From: Ichthyophis bannanicus | Lineage: Eukaryota > Chordata > Amphibia > Gymnophiona > Ichthyophiidae | Assembly (NCBI GenBank): GCA_033557465.1 | Contig: CM066033.1 | Location: forward strand, 589,340,438 to 589,404,437 | Length of the DNA: 64,000 nucleotides | Reading direction: 5' to 3' | Part shown: one piece after another, positions 41,939 to 53,339 of the stretch | Layout: every line of letters starts with the position of its first letter | Numbering within the stretch: position 1 is the stretch's first letter | Notes under the pieces: generated by a model | The model's database searches: none | What the model was told of the DNA's origin: nothing | The model's input: the letters and a program-made list of their open reading frames with translations, nothing else | Program-made: the position numbers and the translations under genes

Positions 41939-43849
41939 TACCACCTGCAGCACCCACTGGTCTGAGGTGACCGTGGCCCACTCGTGGGCAAAGAGTGCCA
42001 GGCAGCCCCCTGTGGGCTGGTGAAGGTCTCCTGGGGGGAGGGGAGGCCCTGCCCTGGGATTCAAAAGTTCCCTCCTGATTGGGCTGGAGCCGGGGCCTGG
42101 GGCTTCTGAGCTCCTTGGCCCTGCCTCTTTGAGTGAGATCCTTGTTGCTGGACCGAGAAGGGCTGGTAGTGGTGACTCTGTTGAAAGTACCCCTTTTTCC
42201 TGGTAATAGGGACCTTTTCTCAAGGGGTTTTTTTGCAGAGAAAGGAAGAGGTCTTCTTTGAAAGCCTCTAGCGGGTCACCACTTCAGCTTCTATCTTGGC
42301 CGCCTTATCGGCCATGGGTTTGCTGAAGAGGTTCTCACCGGAGTGGGGGACATCGAGTAGCTTGTCCTGGACCCACTGCTCGAGGTCCGAGGACTGTAGC
42401 CAGGCCAGGCATCGAGCACAATGCCCGCTGCTGCTACTTGAGCTGCTGACTCGAATCTGTCATAGGCTGCCTGGGAGAGGAATTTAGAGCAGTCCTTGAT
42501 CCCGGAGACCAGAGCTTGGAACTGTTGGCGAGGTTCCCCGGCCAGCCTCACTGAGAACCCAGACATCTCCTGGGTCAGGACTTCAGATACATGCCTATGT
42601 ATAGCTTACAGGCCTGGATTCGACATCTCAGCATCGAGCCCTGGTAGCACTTGCACCCAAGGGCGTTGAGGGCTCTAGCATCTCTTCCAGGGGGGACAGA
42701 AGAGTAAGTCTTCGGGCTTTTGAGTTTTTGCATGGTTGACTCGACAAACATGGAGTTATGTGGAAGTTGGGGCTTGTGGAACCCCGGCCCCTTCCTGATG
42801 TAGTATATAGTGTCGAGGCATCAGCTGATCACTGGCACCGACGCTGGGGTCTCTCACATTCGTAACAGTAGCCGCTCAAGCATCGGCTGCGGTGGCACCG
42901 TGAGTGTTTCCTTGGGTGGAGACTTGAACTGGAGGATCTCCAGTTCCTCGGTGTGTGTCCTCCTCTGCTTCAGTTTGCACAGAGGGGGCTCTGGATATGT
43001 CCCTGACAAAGTAATGGAAGGCCACGTCTTCTTGAGGGGAATGGTGCCGGGGCGCCAGGGGAGAAGAGTCCAAGGGGACATCTCTGTGCCATCTGGTTTC
43101 CGAGGAGGCCTTGTCATCCATCTCCCACTCAAAGTTGAGGGGGGAGGGGGGATGAATATGAAGCCCTGTGGCTCCTTGCCTCAAGGCATGCACCAAAGGG
43201 CCGGGGCACTTCCGAGGACTTGGGGTCCAAGTCTCGGCAAATGGCCGGGGAGGACCAGATGCCCGAGGAATGGGACCAGGACCTCAACCAATGCCGAGAA
43301 CTTACCCGAGGTCGGTGGTGTTTGGAGCTCTGCTCGACCACTGGGGACGCCCCCACAGTCAGGGACCCGGTCGTCGGGGCAGATGAAACAGCCATCATTG
43401 CCTGCTGCATGGCCAGGATAGCAGTGATGCTCTGCTCCATGGCTGCCATTCTGGATTCCAAGCCAGAGGCTCTGCAGCTGTTGGGGTGGGCACCAAGAAT
43501 TTCGGGCTCGGCGTCAGCACTCTCGTGAGTGCATCCTCCACGAGGACTATGGACTCAAGGAACCTCGCACGGTCTCCACCAGCCGAGGAATCCTTTTTGA
43601 GAACCTTAGTGGGAGTCTGTGTCGCCTGAGTCCCTCCGGGCAGTCTTACTGGGTTTCCCAGTGGAATCTCAAAAGACTTCAAGGATTGTTTCTTCTTTCG
43701 TTCGGGGTCCGAGGTCTTCTCGGAGGATCTGCCACCACGGGACTCAGAAGACACTTGGCCCTCACGGGAAATGCTGGACTTGGAGCTCGGCACTGGGGAG
43801 GCCGGTGCAGAGTCGGACCTGGGGAACAGTTTCTCTTGCAACTCTGACC
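41939..43849 (-). mobile_element. DIRS gag region (copy 3 continued)
   Basis: Minus-strand gag relic. It has the region after the Cys/His motif (LFPRSDSAPASPVPSSKSS, about 43835-43780), the block MEQSITAILAMQQ (about 43440), and the conserved FHYFVRDISRAPS with PMLERLLLRM (about 43040 and 42880-42860). The helix-rich IKDCSKFLSQAAYDRFESAA is at about 42510-42450. It is cut on its N-terminal side by the L1 poly(A) tract at 43850. Confidence 0.72.
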
Positions 43850-44140
43850 TCTTTTTTTTTTTGTATCTTAAAATTTATTCAGCAAAAACACAAATACAAT
43901 ACACAACATCTGTAAAGCACTTTGGTTGAACAGGCGTAGCACCGGTATCTCTAACATCTCTTATGTGTGCGCTTACAGTGCCTTTGGAAGCACCGCCTGT
44001 TACTCCGCAACTCTTATCTACACCACTCTTGCTTTAATTACACCCCCCTCTCTCCCCCCTCCCCTTCAACCCCATTCACCTTAACCCTGACTTACATATA
44101 TTACCGCCTGCATTAACCTTCATACTCCCTCATTTTATCC

Positions 44141-47100
44141 CTACCCACGCCCCCCCACCCCTATCTTCCATTCCCCCCTGCTTAACCATCCCCACACCCC
44201 TTCCCACACCCATTCCCACTGTCTCACCACCTTCTCCCCTTCCCCCTTCTTCAGCCCGGTTAACCTGTGCATTTGATACAATTCTGCCATGCGTCGTGCA
44301 TATTTTCCTATGGATGGCATACCCCCATGCTTCCAATGTAGTGCAATTTCACATCTAGCCGCAAGCATACATTGCCACACTATACTCCAATTCCCTTCTC
44401 CCTCGTCATTCTTCTTTAGTAAGAGACATAATTCCGGCGTCAGGTTAATTCTAGCGCCTGTTATGCCCTCTATAATATCTCCAATATTCTCCCAATACTG
44501 TTGTACTACCGGGCATGTCCACCACATATGCAACCAGGTTCCTTTCTCTCCACACATCCTCCAACATTCATCCGTCCCGCATGCCCCCGCTTTATACAAT
44601 CGCTCCGGTGTCAAGTACCGCCGGGACAGCACTTTCCATCCATTCTCACGCAGGGACGTGGCAATGGACGCCCACCTATGCCTTGAGCTATGCGCTCCCA
44701 CTCCTCTACCTCCCACGTTACCCCCCAAATCCTTCTCCCACGCCTTCATGTAACTTAATTTCTCCCTCCCTCTCTCAGTTAATCCTTTATATATTCGAGA
44801 AATGACCCCCTTCCTCCCCAGTGAACCCAGACAACTACCTTCAAACCATCCTGGGTCCTTTACAATGTCCTGCCAATGCCTTCTCTGCTTCACGTATGAA
44901 CCTATCTGTAGATAATGGAATCTGTCATTTTCGCGCAACTGATACAAGTCGCGCATGCCCTCAAATTCTCTTACCCCTTGCCCAAAGATTATCTGGGACA
45001 CTTGTTGCAGCCCCTGTTGTGCCCACCTTTGCACTACCATCACATCCGGGCCTTTTCCCTCTTCACAACAAGCCAGTAATGACATCACTCGTGTCCACCT
45101 CTTCTCCCCTATCAACCTCTTCCTATGTAGCTGCCACACCCCCAGAGTATGACCAACCATCGGATTCTCACCCTTGCTTCCCTTCCCTCCCCAGACCATT
45201 CTCTCCAACTCACCCGGTCTGAATCCCGCTCCCTCCATCACCACCCAATGCTTATGTTGCTCCCTCAGCCAAGAGTAAACCGCCCTCAACTGCGCCACAA
45301 TGTAGTACTTTCTGAAACTGGGAACACCCATGCCTCCCTCCATCCTTGCCACTTGCAGAGTTCTAGCTGCCACCCTGGGTCGTTTATTTCCCCATATAAA
45401 CCCCTCCACTTGCTTTTGCAGCCTAGTTAGCGCCCTTATGGGTACCGCTACTGGCAGCACTTGAAAATAGAAAAGGAACTGGGGGAGCAACATCAATTTC
45501 ACACCACCGCCACTTTCCCCGACCACGATATAAACCCCCTATTCCATGCCCCCAATTGCGCCTCTACTTGCCGAAACGCCTTCGTATAGTTCAGCTTATA
45601 CAGGTCCTCCAAGTCCCGCCCGAGATATACTCCCAGATATCGAATTGAGCTTTTTGCCCACCTAAATTGAAAGGTATGCTGTAGACTCCTTTGCAGCTCC
45701 TCCCCTACTGTCAAATTCAAGATTTCCGACTTACTCCAGTTAATCTTAAACCCCATTTCCCCATATACCTGTACCTCCCTCATTATCGCAGGCAACGTCT
45801 CCTGTGGCCTTGTGATCATAAGTAGGATGTCATCAGCAAACATGGCCATTTTGTATTCCCTCTGCCCTACTGTTACCCCCATAATGTCTAAGCCCCTCCT
45901 TATCTTCCCCGCTAACAGTTCCAATGATAAGGCGAACAGTAATGGTGAAAGGGGGCACCCCTGTCGCGTCCCCCTCCCCAACGGGAAAAATCCTGAATAT
46001 CCTCCATTGACTCTCACACATGCTTTAGGTCCCGTGTATAATGCCTTAATCCAGCCTAAGAAGCCGTTCCCAAACCCCATGTGGTCCAATACTGTGAACA
46101 AAAATCTCCACGACACTTGGTCGAACGCCGCTTTTCTCTGCATCTAGCGAGAGAAGCAGTGCAGGTTCTGGCGTGTGTTTCACTGACCATATGACATTTA
46201 AAGTTTTCCGAATGTTATCAGCCACCTGCCTCCCTGGTATGAACCCCGCTTGATCCTCATGCACTAACTTCCCCAGTATTTTATTGAGCCTCCCCGCTAG
46301 TAATTTGGCCATCAATTTCGCATCTATGTTTATCAGCGAGATGGGCCGGTACGACGCGCACTCTTGCGGGTCCTTACCCGCTTTATGAATTAGTGTGATT
46401 CCTGCCCACCCCATCGTTTCTGCTAGACTCTCTCCCTCCCTTGGTATATTGAACAAACTTGTCAGGGGCTTCACCAGCGCTCTCTGGAATTTTTTATAAA
46501 AGGTAGCCGACAGCCCATCCAATCCGGGGGCTTTCCCTGTTTTCAGGCCCTGAATCGCCACCTCCACTTCCGAGGCCTGTATTTCTCTTTCCAGCGCCTC
46601 TCTTTCCCCTTCCTCCAATTGAGGGAGTGCAGCTGCCTCCAAGTAGTCCCTCATCTCACCCTCTGATCTATCCAGTTTAGCTTCATATAACCCCTTATAG
46701 TATTCCACAAATTCTTCTCTGATCTTCTGCTCATCTCTGACAACCCCCCCTTACCCTTAATCTGTGTTATTAATGACATATTCCGCTTCTGCTTTAACCT
46801 CCTCACCATAAACTTTCCTGCTCTATTCCCTCCCTCAAAGAACTCTTGGCGTAATAGTTGCATCCGATAGTGAATTCTATCTGCTTCAAGCGCATTCAAC
46901 TTAGCCCTAGTCTCCAGGACCTCCCCCCTTAATATCCCGCTTGTACTTAGGGCATCTGCCTCCTCTAGTTGTACCAGTTTTTGTCGCAATTGAAACTCCT
47001 TCTCCTCCCCTTCCCTCTTTATTCTCGCCCCCCATTTGAGCAGTGTGCCTCTTACCACCGCCTTGAAAGCATCCCAGACCACACCCTTATGTACTTCTCC

Positions 47101-47927
47101 ATTATCGTTATGCGCGAAGTATTCTGGTATCAATTTTCCAATGTCTTACACTACCCTATTATCACTCAAAAGAGCCTCATTCAATTTCCAAAAGTGGAGC
47201 CCCCTATCTTCTCCCCGTCCCCTCAGTTTCACCATCACCGGTGCATGATCCGACCATGTAATCGGCTCTATCACTCCTTCTGTGATTCTACCCGCAATCT
47301 CTTTCCCTACCCATATAGTGTCTATCCTTGAATACGTACCATGCACTGCTGAAAAGAAAGAATATTGGCACCTACTTGAAGGCATGCATCAATCAATTCA
47401 TTATCCTTTACAAATTGCTGGTATCTTCTCCTGTCCGCATGCCTCCCCTCCCCCTTCCCCGTAGAATCTCTTCCCACCTCCCAAATCATATTGAAGTCCC
47501 CACCACAAATTATCACTCCTTCCCCCAATGTGCTCATTTTCTTATCCACTTCCTCCCAAAAAAACCTTTGGGTCCCGGTGGGGGCGTATACGTTAATTAC
47601 ACAAAACCATTCATCCCCTATCTTCATTCGCACCATGAGGTATCTTCCCCCTCTATCTCTAATTGTTGTGTGCATCTCTACTTTGAGTGTCCCGCTTACC
47701 AGCAACGCTACCCCCCCTTTCTTCCGCTCCCGCATATTAGAGGCAAACACTAACTCAGTGTATCCTTTGGGCTTCACTAACCGCTCATGTCTCCGTAACA
47801 GATGTGTTTCTTGCAATAGGACAAGTGAGGCTTTTTGTCTCGTTATTTCCCTGTACAATTTCTGCCTTTTAAAAGGGTGAATTTAAGCCTTTCACATTTA
47901 GGGTAATGATTTTCAGGTCACCTGTGC
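44141..47927 (-). pseudogene. L1 ORF2 (endonuclease, RT, C-terminal domain), broken
   Basis: The endonuclease starts near 47927 (LKIITLNVKGLN), shifts once near 47870, and continues at 47858-47322 (LVLLQETHL, then INVYAPTG, GGDFNMIW) and 47385-47146 (RIDTIWVG, then ITWSDHAPVMVKL). The linker is at 47133-46651. The RT is at 46708-45499: GLKTGKAPGLDGL, then SYRPISLINIDAKLMAKLLA and DQAGFIPGRQV. Motif A is partly damaged (AAFDQVSWRFLF) and a shift lies near 46140. Then come GTRQGCPLSPLLFALSLE and the catalytic FADDILLM (about 45835). The thumb and C-terminal region with TWLHMWWTCPVVQQYWENI extends to 44141. Several shifts disable it, but the domains are complete. Confidence 0.9.
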
Positions 47928-48258
47928 TGACCCCCCCCCAGCCGCCCCCCCTCTACCATGCCTACCCCCTCCCCCCCAGCACCCCACCCCCTCCCTCTTC
48001 CCTCCCCCCACTCTCTCTTCCCCTCCCCCCGTCCTCCCTATCACCCACCCCTTACCACCCTCCCTTAAGGGAGTCTTGGCTTCCTTAATCGTGACTGCCT
48101 GACGAGCCTAAGCCTGCCCCTTCCCCCCACCTCTCCCCTGTCTCTCCACATCTTCCCCCCTCGCCTTCCCTTCATCCCCCTCTATCCACTTCAGCCCCAT
48201 TACACTACTCCCCCCTATTCCCTGCATACTAACTATATCAGCAACAACATTTAAAGTC

Positions 48259-49140
48259 TTAAGTTTTAGCTCGCTCCGTTCTGCTCAGCCTGCGCTCCCT
48301 CGATTCAGTCTCGCCAATCTTCTCCCACCGGCTGGTACTCTGTGCCAGCGCTGAGTGTTCCATTTTGTGTTGGATGTCCCTGTAGCCTTTGTACTTCCAT
48401 TGGACGACTGTGCTCCCCTCTGGCAGGTGTGTTGCACCCAACTCTCTTAATGCTTTCCAAGCCTCCTCACATGACTGCACTCGCCTCGATCTTCCCTTAA
48501 CTGTTATCAGCAAACCAAATGGGAACAGCCATTTATATCTCATATCTTCTCGCCACAGGTACGCTGTCACCTCCATGAGGCTTCTTCTACGTTGTAGAGT
48601 TCCGGGGGATAAGTCTTGAAAGAATTCCAGCTTATGCTCTTCCCAGACAAACTGTTTCATTTTCCTTGCTGCCCACAGTAGTTTTTCTTTACTCTTGTAC
48701 GAGCTGAGGCATATCACTATATCACAAGGTTTATTGTCCCTCACCCGGCCTAAGCTTCTGTGCGCTCTCTCTATGAGTAGGGTCGTTCCTGTCTCCCCTT
48801 CCTCCACAGCTACAGAAGCTAGTAGTGCACTGAATATTTCGGCAACCACTTCTTCAGAGTTTTTATATTTCGGCTCTTCCGGGAGGCCTCGTACCATTAT
48901 ATTGCATCTCCTCGATCTATCCTCCAGGTCCTCCAGTTTCACTTGCAACTCTCTTTGCACACACGTGTGTTCTTCCCATCCTTTTTGTAACTCTTCTAGG
49001 GCTTCTCCTTGTTGCTCCATCTGCAGTTCGGATTCTTCCACACGGTTGCCCAAGTCCACTAGGTCTTGTCTCAGTGCTTGGATTGTCTCTTTTAGTTCCT
49101 TCTTTACCCCACTGAGTTCCATCTTGATCTCATCTTTCAA
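48259..49140 (-). pseudogene. L1 ORF1 protein, long open segment
   Basis: A 293-codon segment, open without stops. It has an N-terminal coiled coil of about 80 residues (heptads of Leu/Glu/Lys), then the RRM-like start LEDRSRRCNIMVRGLPEEPK, then RAHRSLGRVRDNKPCDIVIC. The C-terminal domain follows (LEFFQDLSPGTLQRRRSLME, then YKWLFPFGLLITVKG). This matches L1-type ORF1, a trimeric RNA chaperone coating the element RNA. The true start is probably upstream: the same frame is open back to HWLTELKDEIKM but meets a stop at about 49167. Confidence 0.85.
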
Positions 49141-49258
49141 TTCAGTGAGCCAATGGGAAGGGCATCAGTCTTGAGAATGGGCTGCACTACTATCGACGTG
49201 GCCACCACGGGTTGCGGAGCCAATGGCAGCATTGAGGCACTGAAGGGCATCAGGGGCC

Positions 49259-50029
49259 CTCACATTGGGAACCACCACCCAGGAAAAAGATTTAGGAGTC
49301 ATCGTGGATAATATGTTAAAACTCTCCGCCCAGTGTGCAGCAGCGGCCAAGAAAGCAAATAGAATGCTAGGTATCATAAGGAAAGGAATGGAAAATAAAA
49401 CAAAGGATATTATAATGCCTCTGTATCGTTCCATGGTACGACCGCACCTTGAATATTGTGTGCAATTTTGGTCGCCGTACTTAAAAAGGATATAGCGTTA
49501 TTAGAAAAGGTACAGAGAAGAGCCGCCAAAATGGTAAAGGGGATGGAAGGCTAATCCTATGAAGAGAGGCTACAAAGGTTAGGGCTCTTCAACCTGGAAA
49601 AGAGACGGCTGAGAGGAGATATGATAGAGGTCTATAAATTAATGAATGGAGTGGAACGGGTAAACGTAGATCGATTCTTTATGCTATCAGAATATAGAAA
49701 AACTAGGGGACATGCAATGAAGCTACAGGGTAAACTATTTAAGACAAATAAGAGAAAATATTTTTTCACTCAACATGTAATCAAACTCTGGAATTTGTTA
49801 CCGGAGGATGTAGTAAGAGCTGTTAGTGTAGCGAGGTTTAAAAAAAGGTTTGGACAAGTTCCTGGAGGAGAGGTCCATAAACCATTATTGAAAAGGGACC
49901 CAGGATATCAATGCTTGACCCAATACAAGCATTGTGGAACCTGTGTCTTTTGGGGAAACTGCTAGGTACGTATGACCTAGATTGGCCACTGTTGGAAACA
50001 GGATACTGGGCTTGATGGACCTTGGACCT
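49259..50029 (+). mobile_element. CR1 LINE 3' end (copy 6)
   Basis: 5'-truncated CR1 starting at the ORF2 C-terminal region ([18 protein letters not shown]), ending after ggcttgatggaccttgg without the last about 30 bases. It is followed head to tail by copy 7. Confidence 0.88.
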
Positions 50030-50757
50030 AGGATAAGGCGGTATACAAAACTGTCTAAATAAATAAATAGAATGCTAGGTATCATAAGGAAAGGAATGGA
50101 AAATAAAACAAAAGATATTATAATGCCTCTATATCGTTCCATGGTGAGACCACATCTTGAATATTGTGTGCAATTCTGGTCGCCGTATCTTAAAAAAGAT
50201 ATAGCGTTATTAGAAAAGGTTCAGAGAAGAGCCACCAAAATGGTAAAGGGGATGGAAGGATACTCCTGTGGCTAAAAAGGTTAGGGCTCTTTAACCTGGA
50301 AAAGAGACGGCTGAGGGGAGATATGATAGAAGTCTATAAATTAATGAACGGAGTGGAACGGGTAAATGTAGATCAATTGTTTACGTTATCAGAATATAGA
50401 AAGACTAAGGGACATGCAATGAAGCTACAGGGTAAACTATTTAAGACTAATAAAAAAAATATATTTTCACTCAACGTGTAATCAAACTCTGGAATTTGTT
50501 ACCGGAGGATGTAGTAAAGGCCGTTAGTGTAGCTGGGTTTAAAATGATTTGGACAAGTTCCTGGAGGAAAGGTCCATAAACCATTATTAAGAAGGGACCC
50601 AGGATATCAATGCTTGATCCAATACAAGCATTGTGGAACCTGTGTCTTTTGGGGAAACTGCTAGGTACGTATGACCTAGATTGGCCACTGTTGGAAACAG
50701 GATACTGGGCTTGATGGACCTTGGTCTGACCCAGTATGGCATATCTGATGTTCTTAC
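50030..50757 (+). mobile_element. CR1 3' end with SINE tail at its 5' end (copy 7)
   Basis: Opens with ggataaggcggtatacaaaactgtctaaataaataaat, the 3' tail of the CORE-SINE. It then passes directly into CR1 at agaatgctaggtatc, the same chimeric junction as at 41276. It shares the ctcctgtggctaaaaagg and tttaaaatgatttgg variants with that copy. The 3' end ..tgatgttctta is at 50757. Confidence 0.92.
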
Positions 50758-51870
50758 AGCCTGAGACTCCAGGAAGGCAGCCAGGCTTCTCTCCAAGGCC
50801 TGTATGCACTCGGGACAAGAGCACTGTCTCGGACACCAGTGGAGCCGGGACAGCAGCCGGCTCCCTCATCAGGGACTCCATGATGGTAACCGCATCGGGA
50901 GACGGACGATGATCCTCTGGCCCAAGGTGGCAACTCCTCATGCCAGGGAAGCTTAGGAGGCCACTCCTGGCCCTCGCCCTTGGAGTCCCGTTGAGGAAGG
51001 CTTAGATGCTGGTGCCCATGGGATTTCCCCCAGCTCTTGGCATCACCTTCGATGTCGACATGCCGGAAGACTGGTTCTTCTAGGGGCATGTCTCTTCAAA
51101 GGACAGCCTCCAGTCCAGGCTACTGTGGCCCCTCAGCCCTGAATGAACTCAAGCGCTGCACTGAGCCGAAGTCTCAGTGGACGCCCTTGAGGGTGTCAAT
51201 GTTGATGTCAATGCCGGTACCAATGCCGCCAACTCCGATGACCCAAATAGCAATTCTCATTGCTTCTCTTGATTCTTGAGGCCCTTACGGATCATCTGCA
51301 GACACAATGTGCAGATGGAGGGCTCATGGTCGGGCCCGAGGCACTGTATGCACCAATTATGGGGTCTATCACCGAGATAATGCAGACACAAAGGGTGCAT
51401 TTTTTAAAGCCACTGGTCGGCTTTGACATATTGGGGAAGACGGCTTCCGCCAAGTCAAAGGACAACAATGTTCTAGCCATCTAGGGAGATTCACGAGAGA
51501 AAGATCCTGTTCACAAAAAAAAAACCAAAAGAAAAAAAGTAGCAAAAACATGATGATGATCCACTGATGGTCCCTGAAATGGGCCGGAAAACAAGGTACC
51601 AAAAGATACAGTGAAAACTGCGACAAAAACAAGAACACAACTGCGAGGATTAAGTCAAACTTTTCTGGGATCAGACAGGCATCTGAAGGACTCCATGGAA
51701 AAGGAAAGACTGAGGTAAGATGGCTCCTTTGGGCAGGAAGACAGACGCACATGCATGGTGCAGCTCCCAAAGGCGTCCTATGGAAGCTGTGGAGTGTTCC
51801 TGTGCAGGCTCTGCCGGTGACATCACCCATGTGTGAGGGCTTCATTCCTGCTTGTTACCAGAGAATCAGG
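50758..51870 (-). mobile_element. DIRS fragment (copy 6): terminal repeat and gag start
   Basis: Terminal-repeat sequence (51870 to about 51490) carries gacatcacccatgtgtgagggcttcattcctgcttgtt. The gag N-terminus follows at 51440-51330 (SKPTSGFKKCTLCVCIISVI, with the second half of the Cys/His motif in another frame), and the block LERSLAAFLESQA at about 50800. It overlaps in content with the gag at 41939-43849, so it is a separate copy. Confidence 0.72.
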
Positions 51871-52111
51871 GTGCTAAGGGAAATCATTCTGAACTTTTCT
51901 TACATCAGATGTTTGTTCAGATTCCTCTGATCTAGGATGGGATGGAATTCCCTCTGTCTTTTTTGTGACCAAAAAGTACCTAAAGTCCATTCCCTTCTTC
52001 CCCTGGTGGAATGTGTTAGATCACATTTGCCTCTAAAGAAGGGAGAGTTCCGATTAGAATATTTCCTGGTGCCGAGAATTGATAGAAGAAACTCTGAAGA
52101 GGACAATTTGA
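51871..52111 (-). mobile_element. DIRS RT fragment
   Basis: Minus-strand translation gives REFHPILDQRNLNKHLM (52000-51900), then KKFRMISLSTL (51895-51865). This is the stretch just before RT motif A in the other DIRS copies. Nothing else of this copy remains. Confidence 0.7.
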
Positions 52112-52400
52112 TGGGATGACAGCATTATGTTCTGGGGATGCTTTGCAGCAGGAAGTACAGAAAGGCTTGTGAAGACTGAGGGAAATATGGATGGTTCAAA
52201 TACAGGCAGATCCTGGAGTAAAATCTGTTTCAGTCTGCCACAGATCTGGGATTAAGGAAGAGACTCACTTTTCAGCAGGACAAAGATTCAGAACACAAAG
52301 CAAAAGCAACAATGTACTGGCTCAGCAAAAAGAGAGTCTTCGAGAGGCCCAAAGCCCAGATCCAAATCCAATAGAAAATCTATTGCAAGACTAAGCTTGA
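52112..52400 (+). pseudogene. Tc1/mariner transposase relic
   Basis: The plus strand shows the C-terminal half of a Tc1-type DDE transposase: IMFWGCFAAGSTERLVKTEG, then after a shift LTFQQDKDSEHKAKAT (with the second catalytic Asp), then in another frame PDPNPIENLLQD, whose Glu corresponds to the third acidic residue. At least two frameshifts and a stop. No inverted repeats are visible, so only a core fragment survives. Confidence 0.8.
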
Positions 52401-52878
52401 AGTCCACAGACAATCCCCCCAGCTAACCTCAGCCTGAGCTTTTCTCTCAGGCAAAAACTGCACCATCTCACTGTGCAGAACTGGTGGACACTGTTCCTAA
52501 ATGACTCATGTCTGTTATTGCTGCCAAAGGGGCTTTCACCAAGAATTGAGCCACGGGAGTGAAAATTTGTGCAATCAAGATGCTTTGGTTTCTTATTCTT
52601 AATTTCTTTTAAATATTTCTTTAATTCTTTTCACAATGGACATGTAAAGTATGTTGAATAGATCAGTGAAACAAACTTCTGTTTTAATGCATTCTGAATT
52701 ATATTTTTTTTAAAGAGCAAAACGTGAAAAGTACACAAGAGTGTAAAGATTTTCACTAGGCACAACAGTGTCACCCTTTGAAGACACTCAGCAAGATGCA
52801 ACAGAAAAACTACTCCATTCTCTCCCTTTTTAAATACCAAACAATGATTAATCATAGACACTGCTGCAGACCTCCTAC
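52401..52878. other. MAP3K4 intron sequence
   Basis: Start of the 29.9-kb intron downstream of exon C in gene direction. No element recognised apart from the donor site at 52878-52873 (gtagga). Confidence 0.6.
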
Positions 52879-53001
52879 CTGCAGTGCCCAGAGTGCTGTT
52901 CACCTCCCCAGGCATGGTCTGAATATTGTTCTTCAGTTTGACTGAACATCCAAAGTCTCCCAGCTTAATAAGCCCAGAGGAAGTCAGGAAGATATTGGCA
53001 C
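52879..53001 (-). CDS. MAP3K4: MAP3K4 exon C: DFG and activation loop
   Basis: A 123-bp exon between acceptor ttaactcag (ending at 53002) and donor gtagga (from 52878). It starts with two bases completing the Gly of HRDIKG and ends with one base of the next Ala. It encodes ANIFLTSSGLIKLGDFG, containing the Asn of the catalytic loop (HRDIKGAN) and the metal-binding DFG. The activation loop with VNSTLGTA follows, whose Ser/Thr are the region of activating phosphorylation in MEKK4. The polypyrimidine tract is a run of 14 T on the minus strand. A SINE lies only 51 bp upstream. Sequence matches vertebrate MAP3K4 nearly residue for residue. Confidence 0.95.
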
Positions 53002-53038
53002 CTGAGTTAAAAAAAAAAAAAACAGGAAGAAACACTGT

Positions 53039-53052
53039 TATACACAGGGCAA
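53039..53052. repeat. Target site duplication of SINE S3 (left)
   Basis: tatacacagggcaa, identical to 53267-53280; 14 bp, perfect. Confidence 0.92.
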
Positions 53053-53266
53053 TGCAATGTGTGCCTTCGAGTCAGTCCTGACTCCTGGCAATCCAGAAGC
53101 TCCTGGGTTTTCTTGGCAGTGTCACCGTAGATTGCCAGGCCTTTCTTCTGAGGCAATGGAGGGTTAAGTGACTTGCCCAAGGCCACAAGGAGTGCTAGTG
53201 GGAATCAAACCCTGGTTGCTTGGTTACCAAACCAGTGTTCTAACCACTAGGCTACTCCTCCACTCC
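53053..53266 (-). mobile_element. CORE-SINE, copy S3, in MAP3K4 intron
   Basis: On the minus strand: ggaggagtagcctagtggttag (A-box), gggtttgattcccac (B-box), then ccttgtggccttgggcaagtcacttaaccctcca (CORE), and a 3' part unlike S1/S2 (no L2 hairpin tail). It is flanked by a perfect 14-bp duplication. It is in the same orientation as the gene and its 3' end is 51 bp from exon C. Confidence 0.92.
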
Positions 53267-53280
53267 TATACACAGGGCAA
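53267..53280. repeat. Target site duplication of SINE S3 (right)
   Basis: tatacacagggcaa, second copy. Confidence 0.92.
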
Positions 53281-53339
53281 CCCCAAGGGTATCTGACACT
53301 CTAGGCAAACATTCACACATACACCATCCTCCCAAGGTT

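Larger units (their letters stand above)
43850..49258 (-). mobile_element. L1-clade LINE (copy c), nearly full length
   Basis: 5.4 kb on the minus strand, ending in an 11-base A tract (reversed T run at 43851-43861). It contains ORF1, a C-rich (sense G-rich) spacer at 47920-48240, ORF2 and a 3' UTR of about 290 bp. The 5' limit is uncertain: the segment 49175-49258 could be L1 5' sequence or something else. Confidence 0.88.

Noticed and set aside
43850..49258. L1 copy c as a possible functional element
   Set aside because: ORF1 is open for 293 codons, but ORF2 has several frameshifts and a damaged motif A, and the 5' end is uncertain.
41939..51870. A single DIRS gag split by the L1/CR1 block (43850-50757)
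   Set aside because: The left and right pieces overlap in content: both contain the ERSLA../EQSITAI.. block. They are two different copies.
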